From: Gemmobacter fulvus
Lineage (GTDB): Bacteria; Pseudomonadota; Alphaproteobacteria; Rhodobacterales; Rhodobacteraceae
Assembly (NCBI RefSeq): GCF_018798885.1
Contig: NZ_CP076361.1
Coordinates: 1,240,001-1,304,000 of the forward strand
Length of the DNA stretch: 64,000 bases
Direction: 5' to 3'
Shown here in pieces: positions 42,817-52,347 of this stretch. A program made the translations under genes and the position numbers. Positions within the stretch are counted from its first letter, which is position 1, and each line of letters starts with the position of its first letter. A model generated the notes under the pieces. The model was given only the letters and a program-made list of their open reading frames with translations, searched no databases and had not been told where the DNA came from.

Positions 42817-42854
42817 ATTGGTAAAGTAATATAACCAATTTCACGCTTTGGCAA
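42817..42854 (-). promoter_or_regulatory. glcDEF promoter with overlapping ATTGGT/ACCAAT operator
   Basis: On the minus strand TTGCCA (42854-42849), 17 bases and TATTAC (42831-42826) form a promoter pointing at glcD. The dyad ATTGGT-N11-ACCAAT (42817-42839) covers the -10 box. TTGGT/ACCAA half-sites are typical of FadR-group GntR regulators such as PdhR, LldR and GlcC. A GlcC-like regulator acting here is inferred, and none is encoded next to the operon. Confidence 0.65.
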
Positions 42855-42882
42855 GCGCGACCTTTGTCGTTAGTCTGACCAC

Positions 42883-43590
42883 ATGAATGCCCTGAGCCTG
42901 CTTGCCCTTTTCACGCCGCTCGATCTTGCCGCCGTGGCCTATACGCTGCTGGGCGCCTGGGCCTTGCAGCTGCTGATCGAACACCCGACCCTGCGCCGCC
43001 CGTCGGTTTCGGTCATCATGACGCATTACCGCCGCGACTGGATGCGCGAATTCGTCACCCGCCAGCCGCGCATCTTTGATGCCAATATTCTGGACGGGCT
43101 GCGGCAAGGCATCACCTTCTATGCCTCCACCTGCATGCTGGCACTGGGCGGCGGGCTGGCCTTGCTGGGCGATACCGCGCCCTTGCAGGGGCTGGCGCAA
43201 AGCTTTGCGCTGGTCGCCGATCCGGTGCTGGTGATCAAGGCCAAGATCCTGTTCATTCTGGCCTTCGTGGTGAATGCCTTTCTGAAATTCGTCTGGTCGC
43301 ATCGGCTGTTTGGCTATTGTTCGCTGCTGATGGCCTCGGTCCCGAATGACGCCAGCCACCCGCAGGCCTTTCCGCGTGCGGCCCGCGCTGCCGAGGTGAA
43401 CATCACCGCCGCGCGCAATTACAACCGGGGTCTGCGCTCGGTCTATTTCGCCATCGGGGCCTTGGGTTGGCTGGTCGGCCCCTGGGGGCTGCTGATCACC
43501 ATGACCGCCACCTTTGCCACGCTGATCCGGCGCGAATTCGCCTCGCAATCTCGCGCCGCCATGCTGGACCGGTTGTCAGAGACAGAGTGA
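42883..43590 (+). CDS. DUF599 family membrane protein
   Basis: This 235-residue protein has about four hydrophobic segments: LDLAAVAYTLLGAWALQLLI, TFYASTCMLALGGGLALLG, KAKILFILAFVVNAFLKFVW and FAIGALGWLVGPWGLLITMT. The family block FVTRQPRIFDANILDGLRQG is followed by WSHRLFGYCS and ARNYNRGLRSVYFAI. The function of DUF599 is unknown. It is divergent from glcD with about 100 bases between starts. Its last 15 bases overlap the convergent flavoprotein gene. Confidence 0.88.
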   Translation: MNALSLLALFTPLDLAAVAYTLLGAWALQLLIEHPTLRRPSVSVIMTHYRRDWMREFVTRQPRIFDANILDGLRQGITFYASTCMLALGGGLALLGDTAPLQGLAQSFALVADPVLVIKAKILFILAFVVNAFLKFVWSHRLFGYCSLLMASVPNDASHPQAFPRAARAAEVNITAARNYNRGLRSVYFAIGALGWLVGPWGLLITMTATFATLIRREFASQSRAAMLDRLSETE

Positions 43591-44805
43591 GACCGCCTGC
43601 GCCACCGCGGCCCCCGACAGCCGCGCCCCGGCGGCGGTCTGCATCAGCCCGCCCGCCAGCGCCTCGCCCGCGAACCAGATCTTCCCGGCCACCGGCTCGG
43701 CCAGAACCGCCCGCGCCTGTGCCTTGCCGGGCCGGGCAGCGGCATAGGCACCGCGCATCCAGCGTTCACCGCCCCAGCGCGTCATCATGCCATGGCCCAG
43801 ATGGCGGCGGGTGTCGGATCCGAACAGATCAATCAGCCGGTCGCGGGCAAAATCCACCGAGGCTTCCGGCCCTGCCGCCTCCAGCTCCCATGCGAAATCG
43901 CCGCCGACGAAACCGACCATCAGGTTGAGGTCGAACGGAAAACACAGAAAGAACAGGTCGTGCCGCGCGTGGCGCTCCATCAGCAGATCGTCGAAGGGCG
44001 ACAGGCCAAGCCGGGTGCCCGATACCGCAATCGGGATCTTGGTCAGCAGGCCCATCGGCAGATCAAAGATCGCCTCCTGATGCCGCTCGGGCAAGGCGGG
44101 CGCAAAGGTGATACCGTCAAATTGCAGCACGCCGGTGGAGACGGTGACAATCACCGCCCGTGCGGCCTGTGTGCCCTGATCGGTATCCACCGCCACGCCC
44201 GGCCCGTCCCAGCGGATGCGACGCACCGGCGTATTGAGGCAAACCGGCACATCCGCGCCCCAGCGGTGGATCAGCGCGCCAAAACCTTCGCGGGTAAAAT
44301 AATTCGGTTCCAGATCCGCGGCGGCGAGAAAATCCGCGATGGAGATTTCGTCATCATCCGCGCCAAAATCCATCGGGCCGCTGAAGGTGGCACTGGCACG
44401 CAGATAGTGACAATCGGCCAGAACCGCAGCCAGCCGGTCCTCGGCCCCGTGATCCGCCGCCAGACAGGCGGCCATAGCGGCCTCTGCTGCGCGCATCCGG
44501 TCCAGATCCCCAGCATCGGCCCGGCGCGCCCCGAAGTAAAGGTGATCCAGCGCCATGTCGTGATGATAGAGCGTCCAGCCCGCCGCCTGTGCCTCGGGGT
44601 AAAACGGGTTGCGGTCTGCCGCATGCAGCCAGGCACAGCCGATGTCAAAGGGCACACCGAAATCCGTATCGGTGGTCAGCGCGCGCCCGCCGATACGGCC
44701 CATCGCCTCCATCACCACAAAACTGCGCCCGGCCGCGCGCAGGCTCTTGGCGGCAGACAGGCCCGCCGCGCCCGCGCCCACGATGACCACATCCACATCG
44801 CCCAT
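43576..44805 (-). CDS. Flavin monoamine oxidase-like FAD oxidoreductase
   Basis: This 409-residue protein has an N-terminal FAD motif (VVIVGAGAAGLSAAKSLRAA), the GRIGGRALT flavin-proximal segment, IGCAWLHAADRNPFYPEA and VIVTVSTGVLQ. The C-terminal IWFAGEALAGGLMQTAAGA loop is typical of MAO/polyamine oxidase enzymes. It should oxidise an amine, but the substrate is unknown. ATG 44805 has GGAGG 5 bases upstream. It overlaps DUF599 at the 3' end by 15 bases. Confidence 0.88.
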   Translation of the reverse strand: MGDVDVVIVGAGAAGLSAAKSLRAAGRSFVVMEAMGRIGGRALTTDTDFGVPFDIGCAWLHAADRNPFYPEAQAAGWTLYHHDMALDHLYFGARRADAGDLDRMRAAEAAMAACLAADHGAEDRLAAVLADCHYLRASATFSGPMDFGADDDEISIADFLAAADLEPNYFTREGFGALIHRWGADVPVCLNTPVRRIRWDGPGVAVDTDQGTQAARAVIVTVSTGVLQFDGITFAPALPERHQEAIFDLPMGLLTKIPIAVSGTRLGLSPFDDLLMERHARHDLFFLCFPFDLNLMVGFVGGDFAWELEAAGPEASVDFARDRLIDLFGSDTRRHLGHGMMTRWGGERWMRGAYAAARPGKAQARAVLAEPVAGKIWFAGEALAGGLMQTAAGARLSGAAVAQAVSLCL

Positions 44806-44876
44806 GATCCCCTCCGCGAAAGGCCGATGACGCGGCGGGCAGTGCCGCCATGCCATCATCGCATTGCGTGGGTGGA

Positions 44877-46961
44877 TTACAAAGCCCTATGCCGTCCCAT
44901 GGCAAACCGCCCCTCGCGCAGCCAGGCGGTCAGCGCCAGCGCCGCCGCCAGCAGCAGATAGGCCCAGCCCGGCAGCAGCGCCGCCACGCGGATGTCCTGC
45001 GTGACATAGGCCCCGCGCGGCGTGATGCCGATCCAGCCCCGACCCGCCGCCGCGCGCCCTTCGCCCACGGCGCGCACATCCGGCGTGCCCGCCTCGATCC
45101 GCAGGATGCCGCCATTGCTGGCCGCCACGATGGGGGCGAGCTTCTCGCCGCTGGCAATCGTTTCCTCGAACTCTTTCGGAGCGGGCGGGCCGACCGCGAC
45201 CACGGTTTCCAGCGTGCCCTGTTGCAGCCGGTACAGCCCGACCATCGGCGCGGCAAATTCGGCGGCGTAATGGCCGGGGCCGATCTGCGGCAGGACGAGA
45301 GGGGTGGTCGTCCCATCCGGCAGGGTGATCGTCACCGGGCCGGGGTCCAGCTCTGATACGGTGCGCCGGGTGATGGCCAGCGTCTGATCCTCGGGCAGTG
45401 CCGTCAGGATCTCTTCTTCCAGATCGGGTTCCTTCAGCATCCAATGGGCCAGACGGCGCAGCAATTCCAGTTGCGGCCCGCCGCCCTCATAGCCCCGGCC
45501 CCAGAGCCAGGCATGATCCGAGGCCAGCACCGCCACCCGGCCCTCGCCCTCGCGCGCCAGCACCAGCAGCGGCTTGCCCTCAGCCCCCTGCATCACCACC
45601 TGCCCTGCGCCGCGCGCGGAAATCTCGATCTGCCGGAACCAGCGGCCCCAGCCGTCTTTCGGCCCCAGTGCCTCAAGCCCCTGGGTGACCGGATGGCGCT
45701 GCCCCAGATCGGTCAGCTTGGGCCGGAACCCGCCTTCCAGAACCCGGCTTGTGGTGTCGACCGGCAGAATATCGGCCAGAGGTGAGCGCCAGAGGCTATC
45801 TGCCGTGCCAAACTCAGGCCCCGCCGCCACCAGAACCGTGCCGCCCTGCGTGACGTAGTCGCGCACGTTTTCCAGATAGGAGGTGGGCAAGATGCCGCGC
45901 AGGCGATAGCGGTCAAAGATGATCAGGTCGAATTCGTCGATCTTTTCCACGAACAGTTCACGCGTGGGAAAGGCGATCAGCGACAGTTCCTCGACCGGGA
46001 TGCCATCCTGCTTTTCCGGTGGGCGCAGAATGGTGAAATGCACCAGATCGACCGAAGGGTCGGATTTCAGCAGATTGCGCCAGACCCGCTCGCCCGCATG
46101 GGGCTCGCCCGAGACCAGCAGCACGCGCAGCCGGTCGCGCACGCCGTTGATTGCCGTCACCGAGGCATTGTTGCGATCTGTCAATTCGCCATCCGTCACG
46201 GCAACCTGAAACTGGATGATGTTCTGCCCGCCATGCGGCAGCGTGACCGGCAGTTCCAGATCCTCACCCACCGGCACATCATACCAGTCGGGCGGGCCGC
46301 CATCCACCGCGATGGACAATTGCGCCGTGCCGCCGACGCCTTCGGGCACCTGCCCCTGATCCTCGACCCGGAGAGTCAGCGCCACCGGCTCGCCCAGAAT
46401 GGCGAAGGCGGGCGCGTTGCGGATGATCAGGCGGCGGTCCCAATCCGCCGTCTCGCCGGTCAGCAGCACATGCAGCGGCGCGGGCATTTGTGGTGCCAGA
46501 TCAAGGTCATGCACCTGCCCATCGGTGATCAGCACCGCCCCCGCCACCCGGGCGCGCGGCTCTTCCGCCAGCGCCTCGGCCAAAGCGGCCATGAGCGGCG
46601 TGCCCCCATCGCCCGGCGCATCCTGCGCCGTCACTTCGCGCAGCTCGGTATTGGGCAAGGACGCAACCTCGGCCCGCAGCCGCGCCAGCGCCGCTGCCGT
46701 TTGCGCAGGCCGGGTACCGACGGTCTGGCTGGAGCTTTCGTCCACCACCGCAATCACGATATCGGTCAGCGGCGCGCGGTCCTCTTGCTGCAACGACGGA
46801 TTGGCCAGCGCCACCAGCAGGATGAACGCCGCCGCCGCGCGCGGCAACCAGCCCGCCAGCCCGCGCCACAGCGCATAACCAGTCAGCAGCACCGCCAGCA
46901 TGGCCAGACCGGCAATCACCAGCAGCGGCAGATGCGGATCAAGGATCACCGCGCCGGTCAT
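44877..46961 (-). CDS. Membrane protein of the MoxR/DUF58 cluster with vWA-like and glutamine-amidotransferase-like folds
   Basis: This 694-residue protein has two N-terminal membrane helices (LPLLVIAGLAMLAVLLTGYA, then AAAAFILLVALANPS). A vWA-like domain has a degenerate metal motif (IVIAVVDESSSQ in place of DxSxS). Ig-like and GATase1-like segments follow (YVTQGGTVLVAAGPEF), with a C-terminal helix. It is the last gene of the four-gene operon and overlaps the preceding gene (ATGA at 46958). Bat-like envelope or aerotolerance roles are proposed for relatives; the function here is unproven. Confidence 0.82.
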   Translation of the reverse strand: MTGAVILDPHLPLLVIAGLAMLAVLLTGYALWRGLAGWLPRAAAAFILLVALANPSLQQEDRAPLTDIVIAVVDESSSQTVGTRPAQTAAALARLRAEVASLPNTELREVTAQDAPGDGGTPLMAALAEALAEEPRARVAGAVLITDGQVHDLDLAPQMPAPLHVLLTGETADWDRRLIIRNAPAFAILGEPVALTLRVEDQGQVPEGVGGTAQLSIAVDGGPPDWYDVPVGEDLELPVTLPHGGQNIIQFQVAVTDGELTDRNNASVTAINGVRDRLRVLLVSGEPHAGERVWRNLLKSDPSVDLVHFTILRPPEKQDGIPVEELSLIAFPTRELFVEKIDEFDLIIFDRYRLRGILPTSYLENVRDYVTQGGTVLVAAGPEFGTADSLWRSPLADILPVDTTSRVLEGGFRPKLTDLGQRHPVTQGLEALGPKDGWGRWFRQIEISARGAGQVVMQGAEGKPLLVLAREGEGRVAVLASDHAWLWGRGYEGGGPQLELLRRLAHWMLKEPDLEEEILTALPEDQTLAITRRTVSELDPGPVTITLPDGTTTPLVLPQIGPGHYAAEFAAPMVGLYRLQQGTLETVVAVGPPAPKEFEETIASGEKLAPIVAASNGGILRIEAGTPDVRAVGEGRAAAGRGWIGITPRGAYVTQDIRVAALLPGWAYLLLAAALALTAWLREGRFAMGRHRAL

Positions 46962-49708
46962 TGCCCCAGCCTTTCCAGAAGCGCAGGCACATGAACCTGA
47001 TCGGATTTATAGTTGCCGGTCAGCACATACATGATGAGATTGACCCCGAAGCGATACGAAATCTCGCGCTGGCGCTCCCCGCCAGAACCACGCCCGACCG
47101 GGAACATCGGGCTGCCATCCGCATCGACAGCCCAGGCCGAGGCCCAGTCATTGCCGCCCACCACAACCGGCGTCACGCCATCATTGAGGTTGCGGAACGG
47201 CATCCCTTCTGCCTGTTCGGCATCGGCGGGTGCCGCCTCGACCCAGATCCCTGCGGCATAGCGGCCCGGGAAATCCTGCAACAGATAGAAGGTCCGGGTC
47301 AGCACATGATCCGCCGCAACCGGCTCCAGCGGCGGAATGTCCAGCGCCGAGGCGATCAGTTGCAACCGCTTGCTTTCCGGGCTGCTGCCGCCCGACAGGC
47401 CCGCATCGCGGGTATCGAACAGGATCATGCCGCCGGTGCGCAGATACTGGTTCAGCTTCTGATAGGCCGCGACCGACGGCAGGGGCTGATCCGCCGTCAC
47501 CGGCCAATAGAGAAAGGGAAAGAACGCCAGCTCATCGCGTTCTATATCCACCGCCATCGCATCGGCAGGCTCGATCGTCGTGCGCTCGAACAGGCGCAGG
47601 CCAAGGCCGCGCAGACCCGCCGCCGCCACCTCATCCACCCGGGCATCGCCGGTGACGACATGCGCCAGCCGCACTTCGGAGGTGGCGGCCCGTGCAAAGG
47701 CATCGTCCTGCGCCCGCGCCTCGGGTGCCGCAAGCCCAAAGGCCAGCACCGCCACCGCCAGCCGCGCGGCAAGACGCCCCGACAGCCGCCCCGAAATCCA
47801 CAGCGCCGCCACGATATCGGCCAACAGCAGCAGCAGTGCCGCCGCCAGAAAACCGCCCTTCAGCGCCTGTTCCTGCCGTGCCTCCATACCCTCGATGCGG
47901 ATACGCTCGGGCCAGACCGCTGCCTGCAACTCGGTGTCGGCGCTGATCACGTTCAGCGCGATGCGACGCTCCTCTCCGGCATAAAGGCCGGGCAGCAGCG
48001 TGGGGCCCAACAGGCCTGCGGCCAGATCCTCGCCCGCAACACCGGGCAGGCTGCCCGGATCACCGGCGGTGCCAAAGGCATCCAGCACCCGTTCCGGCAC
48101 AAAGGTCTGCCCCGCCAGATCCGCCGCTTCGGGCTGGGTCGGGCGGGTCGAAACCGCCAGCCGCTCCAGCATCTGCACGAACAGGCCCGACAGCGGCAGG
48201 TTCGACCATTCGGCATTGGCGGTAACGTGGAACAGCACCACCTGCCCCTGCCCCACCGCCTTGCGGGTGACCAAAGGCGTGCCATCGGCCAGCGCCGCAA
48301 TCGTGCGCTGCGACAGATCGGGGTCAGGCTGGGCCAGAACCTGCGCCGTCACCGCAACCTCGGGCGGCACCGGCAGGCCGAAGAAGGGACTGGTTTCGGC
48401 AAAGGGGGCCAGCGTCTTGGGATCGCCCCAGCTCATCGCGCCGCCCAGCGCCCGCCCGCCCTCGCGCAGACGCACCGGCAGCAGCGGATCGGTGGCACTG
48501 CGCGCAATGTCGGAGGCGGCCAGTTTCGGCCCGGCAAAGCGCAGCAGCAGACCGCCATTGTCCAGCCAATCCAGCAAACTGTCGCTTTCGGCCTGCGTCA
48601 GCCGCGCCACATCGGTCAGCACGATCACATCGGGGCTGGCCAGCAGGACATCGCTCAACCCGCCGTCGATCAGTTCGGCCACCGGGGCCAGCGCCTGCCG
48701 CAGGTAATGCGTGGGCGACAGCAGCAGCAGCCCTTCCGCATCCGCGCCGCCGCCGATCAGCGCCACCTTGCGCCGTTTCAGGCTGTCATCGGTCAGCGTC
48801 ACCGCCCCGGCAGAGCGGATGCCCGCAATCTCGAACCGGGTCAGACGGTTGCGCAGTTCCGGCGGCAGCGCAAGCGCAGTTTCGGCACGGTTGGCCCCGG
48901 CGGCAAAGCTGAGCGTGGCGCGCACCAGTTCGCGGTCGATCCCGGCAGGGTCCAGCCCGCGGGCCGAAACCTCCAGTTCCTGCGCGCCGCCTGCGGGCAG
49001 GCGCAGCGCGGCGATCTGCACCGCGCCATCCTTGAAGGTGATGGGTTGCAGCGCCAGCACCGCGCGCGGGCTTTCAAACACCGTCACCGGCCCGCCCTGT
49101 TCCAGCGCCGCCAGCAGATCGGCGCGGCCAGGATGCGCCAGACCATCTGACAGCCAATAGGTTTCCATCGCGGCCCCCTGGGGCATCGCCGCCGCCCATC
49201 CGGCCAGATCGGTCGGGGCATAGGGCTGCGGCTGCACCCCGGACAGGCGGCTGACGGCAACGCCCGCGGCCTGAAACACCGGCGCCTCCGGCGGATCGGT
49301 CAGCCGGATCAGGGCCACGGTGCGGCCCGCCCGCCCGGCAGCCTCGGCCAGCACCTTGGCCCGTTCGATCCGGCGCGGCCAGTCGCGGGCATCGGCCCAG
49401 CCCGCGTCCATCACGATCAGCAGCGGCGCGTCCGAGGCGGTGTTGCCCCGTTCGGGGTTCAGAACCGGGCCTGCAAAGGCGATGATCGCGGCGGCGATGG
49501 CGCAGGCACGCAGCAGCAAGAGCCAGAGCGGCGTCTTGTCCGCCTCGGCATCCTCGTCGCGCAGGCCCAGCAGCAGCGCCACCCCCGGAAAGCGGCGGCG
49601 GATCGGTGCGGGCGGGATGGCGCGCAGCAGAAACCACAGCACCGGCAGCGCAATCAGCGCCGTCAGGATCAGCGGGGCGGTAAAGCCAAGGGGCCCGATC
49701 ATCCACAT
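46958..49708 (-). CDS. BatA-like membrane protein with C-terminal DUF4159 domain
   Basis: This 916-residue protein has the N-terminal BatA motif (PLILTALIALPVLWFLLRAI, PAPIRRRFPGV), a second helix after WLLLLRACAIAAAIIAFAGP and a long periplasmic part. Another helix lies near residue 640 (FLAAALLLLLADIVAALWI). The C-terminal DUF4159 domain has FFPFLYWPVTADQ, LRTGGMILFDTRD and SYRFGVNLIMYVLTGNYKSD. It is coupled to its neighbours: its ATG overlaps the DUF58 stop and its stop overlaps the next ATG. The likely partner is the MoxR ATPase encoded upstream. Confidence 0.88.
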   Translation of the reverse strand: MWMIGPLGFTAPLILTALIALPVLWFLLRAIPPAPIRRRFPGVALLLGLRDEDAEADKTPLWLLLLRACAIAAAIIAFAGPVLNPERGNTASDAPLLIVMDAGWADARDWPRRIERAKVLAEAAGRAGRTVALIRLTDPPEAPVFQAAGVAVSRLSGVQPQPYAPTDLAGWAAAMPQGAAMETYWLSDGLAHPGRADLLAALEQGGPVTVFESPRAVLALQPITFKDGAVQIAALRLPAGGAQELEVSARGLDPAGIDRELVRATLSFAAGANRAETALALPPELRNRLTRFEIAGIRSAGAVTLTDDSLKRRKVALIGGGADAEGLLLLSPTHYLRQALAPVAELIDGGLSDVLLASPDVIVLTDVARLTQAESDSLLDWLDNGGLLLRFAGPKLAASDIARSATDPLLPVRLREGGRALGGAMSWGDPKTLAPFAETSPFFGLPVPPEVAVTAQVLAQPDPDLSQRTIAALADGTPLVTRKAVGQGQVVLFHVTANAEWSNLPLSGLFVQMLERLAVSTRPTQPEAADLAGQTFVPERVLDAFGTAGDPGSLPGVAGEDLAAGLLGPTLLPGLYAGEERRIALNVISADTELQAAVWPERIRIEGMEARQEQALKGGFLAAALLLLLADIVAALWISGRLSGRLAARLAVAVLAFGLAAPEARAQDDAFARAATSEVRLAHVVTGDARVDEVAAAGLRGLGLRLFERTTIEPADAMAVDIERDELAFFPFLYWPVTADQPLPSVAAYQKLNQYLRTGGMILFDTRDAGLSGGSSPESKRLQLIASALDIPPLEPVAADHVLTRTFYLLQDFPGRYAAGIWVEAAPADAEQAEGMPFRNLNDGVTPVVVGGNDWASAWAVDADGSPMFPVGRGSGGERQREISYRFGVNLIMYVLTGNYKSDQVHVPALLERLGQ

Positions 49709-50580
49709 CAGAGTGCCGCCCCCAAGGCCCGGTAAAGCCAGAGCAAGGCCGGCTGCGGCGCATCCCCGGTATGATGGGTGCTGACATGCCAGCCCGAAGC
49801 CCGCGCCAGCAGCGCCAGCCGGTCCTTGCGTTCGGCCAGCCGCGCCAGATAGCGGCCGCGCAGGTCCGAGGCACGCAGGGTCTCGTGGCGCAGACTGCCG
49901 CTCATCGATTCAAAGATCGTGCGGCCATCAAAGGGAAAATCTTCCTCTGCCGGGTCCAGCACCTGCAGGATGACCCCGCGCACATTGCGATCCGACGCCG
50001 CGGCAATCGCCGCCTCGACCCCGGCCATATCGCCCAGAAAATCCGAAATCAGCACGGCGCGGCCATGCGGGATCAGGCCGCTGGTCTGCGGGGTGCCGTA
50101 ATCCTCGCCGCTGTCCTGGCTCAGTGACAGCGCCAGCCGTTCGGCCTGCGCGCGCCCCGACCGGGGCGGCAGATCGGGCCCCATCAGCCCCACTCTTTCG
50201 CCGCCGCGCAGCAGCAGCACCGCCAGCGCCAGCGCCAACAGGCGGGCGCGGTCGGCCTTGGGCCCGCGGGTCTTGGCACCGGAAAACCGCATCGAGGCCG
50301 AAGGATCAACCCAGAGCGACACGCTTTGCGCCGCCTGCCATTCGCGTTCGCGCACGAAATGCGCATCCGACCGGGCCGAGCGCCGCCAATCCAGCATTCG
50401 CGCCGAATCGCCCGCATGGGCAGGGCGGTATTGCCAGAATTCATCGCCCATTCCCGCCCGACGGCGGCCATGTTCGCCCAGAATCACCGCGCCCGCCAGA
50501 TGATCCGCCGCCGCCAGCAAGGGCGGCAGCGACTGACCAAGAGCATCAGACCGGGCGCGCAGATCGGGCGAAAGGCTCAC
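49708..50580 (-). CDS. DUF58 domain protein
   Basis: This 290-residue protein carries the DUF58 signature: GMGDEFWQYRPAHAGDSARM, then DWRRSARSDAHFVREREW. A vWA-like region follows (VSLWVDPSASMRF has the DxSxS metal motif). DUF58 proteins almost always pair with MoxR AAA+ ATPases and may be their clients or adaptors. It starts at a GTG overlapping the moxR stop and overlaps the DUF4159 gene by 1 base. Confidence 0.9.
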   Translation of the reverse strand: MSLSPDLRARSDALGQSLPPLLAAADHLAGAVILGEHGRRRAGMGDEFWQYRPAHAGDSARMLDWRRSARSDAHFVREREWQAAQSVSLWVDPSASMRFSGAKTRGPKADRARLLALALAVLLLRGGERVGLMGPDLPPRSGRAQAERLALSLSQDSGEDYGTPQTSGLIPHGRAVLISDFLGDMAGVEAAIAAASDRNVRGVILQVLDPAEEDFPFDGRTIFESMSGSLRHETLRASDLRGRYLARLAERKDRLALLARASGWHVSTHHTGDAPQPALLWLYRALGAAL

Positions 50581-51575
50581 GCTGCCGCCTCAAGGCGCAG
50601 GCTGCGGGCGGTGACGCGGGCGATTACGGTGGCCAGATTGTCGCCACGCGCACGGGCGGCGAAATTCAGCGCCATACGGTGCGACAGCACCGGCCGCGCC
50701 AAAGCCGCCACATCCGCCACCGAAGGGGCCAGCCGCCCGTCCAGCAAGGCGCGGGCGCGGCAGGTCAGCATCAGGGCCTGCGCTGCGCGCGGGCCGGGGC
50801 CCCAGCTGAGCGTGTCGGCCAGAGCGGCCCCTTCCGGCTCACCGGGGCGGCAGGCGCGCACCAGATCCAGAATGGCCTCGACCACCGACTCGCCGACCGG
50901 CATCCGGCGGATCACCTCTTGCGCTTCCAGCAGCTCGGCGGCGCTGAACACCTGATGCACCTGCGCATCGTCCACCCCCGTGGTTGCCAGCAGGATGTCC
51001 CGCTCGGTCGCGCGGTCGGGATAATCCACGTCGATCTGCACCAGAAAGCGGTCCAGCTGCGCTTCGGGCAGCGGATAGGTGCCTTCCTGTTCGATCGGGT
51101 TCTGCGTTGCCAGCACATGAAAGGGGCGGCCCAGCGGGCGGTGTTCGCCCGCAATCGTCACCTCGCGCTCCTGCATCGCTTGCAGCAGCGCCGATTGTGT
51201 GCGCGGGCTGGCCCGGTTGATCTCGTCCGCCATCAGCAACTGGCAGAAGATCGGCCCTTCGATGAAGCGGAAGGCGCGCCCGCCCGCCGCCGTGGTTTCC
51301 AGCACTTCAGAGCCCAGAATATCGGCGGGCATCAGGTCGGGCGTGAACTGGATGCGGCTGCCTTTCAGCCCCATCACGGTCGACAGCGTATCGACCAGCC
51401 GGGTCTTGCCCAGACCCGGCAGACCCACCAGCAACGCATGGCCGCCACAGAGCATCGAGGCCAGAACCAGATCCACCACCTTTTCCTGCCCGATGAACCG
51501 CTTGTTGATCGACGCTTTCGCCTCGGCCAGTTTGGCCCCCAAAGCCTCGATCCGGTCCACCAATGCTTCTGCCAT
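50577..51575 (-). CDS. MoxR-family AAA+ ATPase
   Basis: This 332-residue ATPase has Walker A GLPGLGKT near residue 51, Walker B LLMADEINRA, sensor 1 ATQNPIEQEGTYPLPEAQLD and the MoxR lid helix region. MoxR ATPases act as chaperones that insert metals or remodel protein complexes together with vWA-domain partners. Here the partners are the DUF58 and vWA-like genes that follow with overlapping stops and starts. It is divergent from DUF1285 with a 60-base spacer, and it heads the operon. Confidence 0.93.
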   Translation of the reverse strand: MAEALVDRIEALGAKLAEAKASINKRFIGQEKVVDLVLASMLCGGHALLVGLPGLGKTRLVDTLSTVMGLKGSRIQFTPDLMPADILGSEVLETTAAGGRAFRFIEGPIFCQLLMADEINRASPRTQSALLQAMQEREVTIAGEHRPLGRPFHVLATQNPIEQEGTYPLPEAQLDRFLVQIDVDYPDRATERDILLATTGVDDAQVHQVFSAAELLEAQEVIRRMPVGESVVEAILDLVRACRPGEPEGAALADTLSWGPGPRAAQALMLTCRARALLDGRLAPSVADVAALARPVLSHRMALNFAARARGDNLATVIARVTARSLRLEAAA

Positions 51576-51635
51576 GACTTCTACCCCTGAGAGTTATATC
51601 CTGTGTATTAGACCGAATTGCGGGGCCGGGCACAA

Positions 51636-52229
51636 ATGACAAAAGCGAAAGAGCCACAAATGGTTGTGAAACCCGGAATAGTCGAAGCCGTGCAGGCGGT
51701 TGCCAAGAAAGGCCCGCCGCCGGTGCATCTGTGGAACCCGCCCTATTGCGGCGAGATGGATATGCGGATCGCGCGCGACGGCACGTGGTTTCACGAGGGC
51801 ACGCCGATTGGACGCGCGCCGTTGGTCAAGATGTTTTCCTCAATCCTCAAGCGCGAGGGCGACAAGTTTTTTCTGGTGACGCCGGTGGAAAAGCTGGGCA
51901 TCGTGGTCGAGGATGCGCCCTTTGTCGCCACCGATTTTTCGGTGGCAGGCGAAGGCGCGGCGCAGGTCATCACCTTCACGACCCATGTCGGCGATACGGT
52001 GGCCGCCGGGCCGGAGGCGCCGATCCGGGTGGTGCGCGATGCGGGCACCGATGAACCGGCCCCCTATGTGATCGTGCGCGCAGGGCTGGAGGCGCGGATC
52101 GACCGCAAAAGCTTTTACCGGCTGGTGGAGATCGGCGTGACCGAGCGCCATGACGGCGCGGAATGGTTCGGCCTGTGGTCGGGCGGACAGTTCTTCCCGA
52201 TGATCCCGGCGGCAGATCTGGCGGGGTGA
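51636..52229 (+). CDS. DUF1285 domain protein
   Basis: This is a 197-residue protein. The DUF1285 core is visible: PVHLWNPPYCGEMDMRIARD, GTWFHEGTPIGR, LVKMFSSILKREGDKFFLVT, PVEKLGIVVEDAPFVATDF and the C-terminal SFYRLVEIG. The structure of the family is known but not its function. ATG 51636 is preferred to an in-frame TTG at 51618. It is divergent from moxR. Confidence 0.88.
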   Translation: MTKAKEPQMVVKPGIVEAVQAVAKKGPPPVHLWNPPYCGEMDMRIARDGTWFHEGTPIGRAPLVKMFSSILKREGDKFFLVTPVEKLGIVVEDAPFVATDFSVAGEGAAQVITFTTHVGDTVAAGPEAPIRVVRDAGTDEPAPYVIVRAGLEARIDRKSFYRLVEIGVTERHDGAEWFGLWSGGQFFPMIPAADLAG

Positions 52230-52347
52230 TCACAGGGGGCGGATCCGGGCCGCCATGGCGGGATTGCACAGCCGCCATGCGCCTGCGCAGGGTGACGCGC
52301 CGGGCAAAACAGTCTAGGTCAGCCCCACCCTGCCGGAGACTGTGCCC

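Noticed and set aside
38862-42824. Very long open frame (about 1320 codons) on the plus strand across the glcDEF region
   Set aside because: It is antisense to three well-conserved glycolate oxidase genes, rich in Arg, His, Gln and Pro, with no recognisable domain; a by-product of high GC.
46961-49150. Plus-strand open frame (about 730 codons) opposite the DUF4159 gene
   Set aside because: It is His/Arg/Gln-rich antisense shadow with no domain and no ribosome site.
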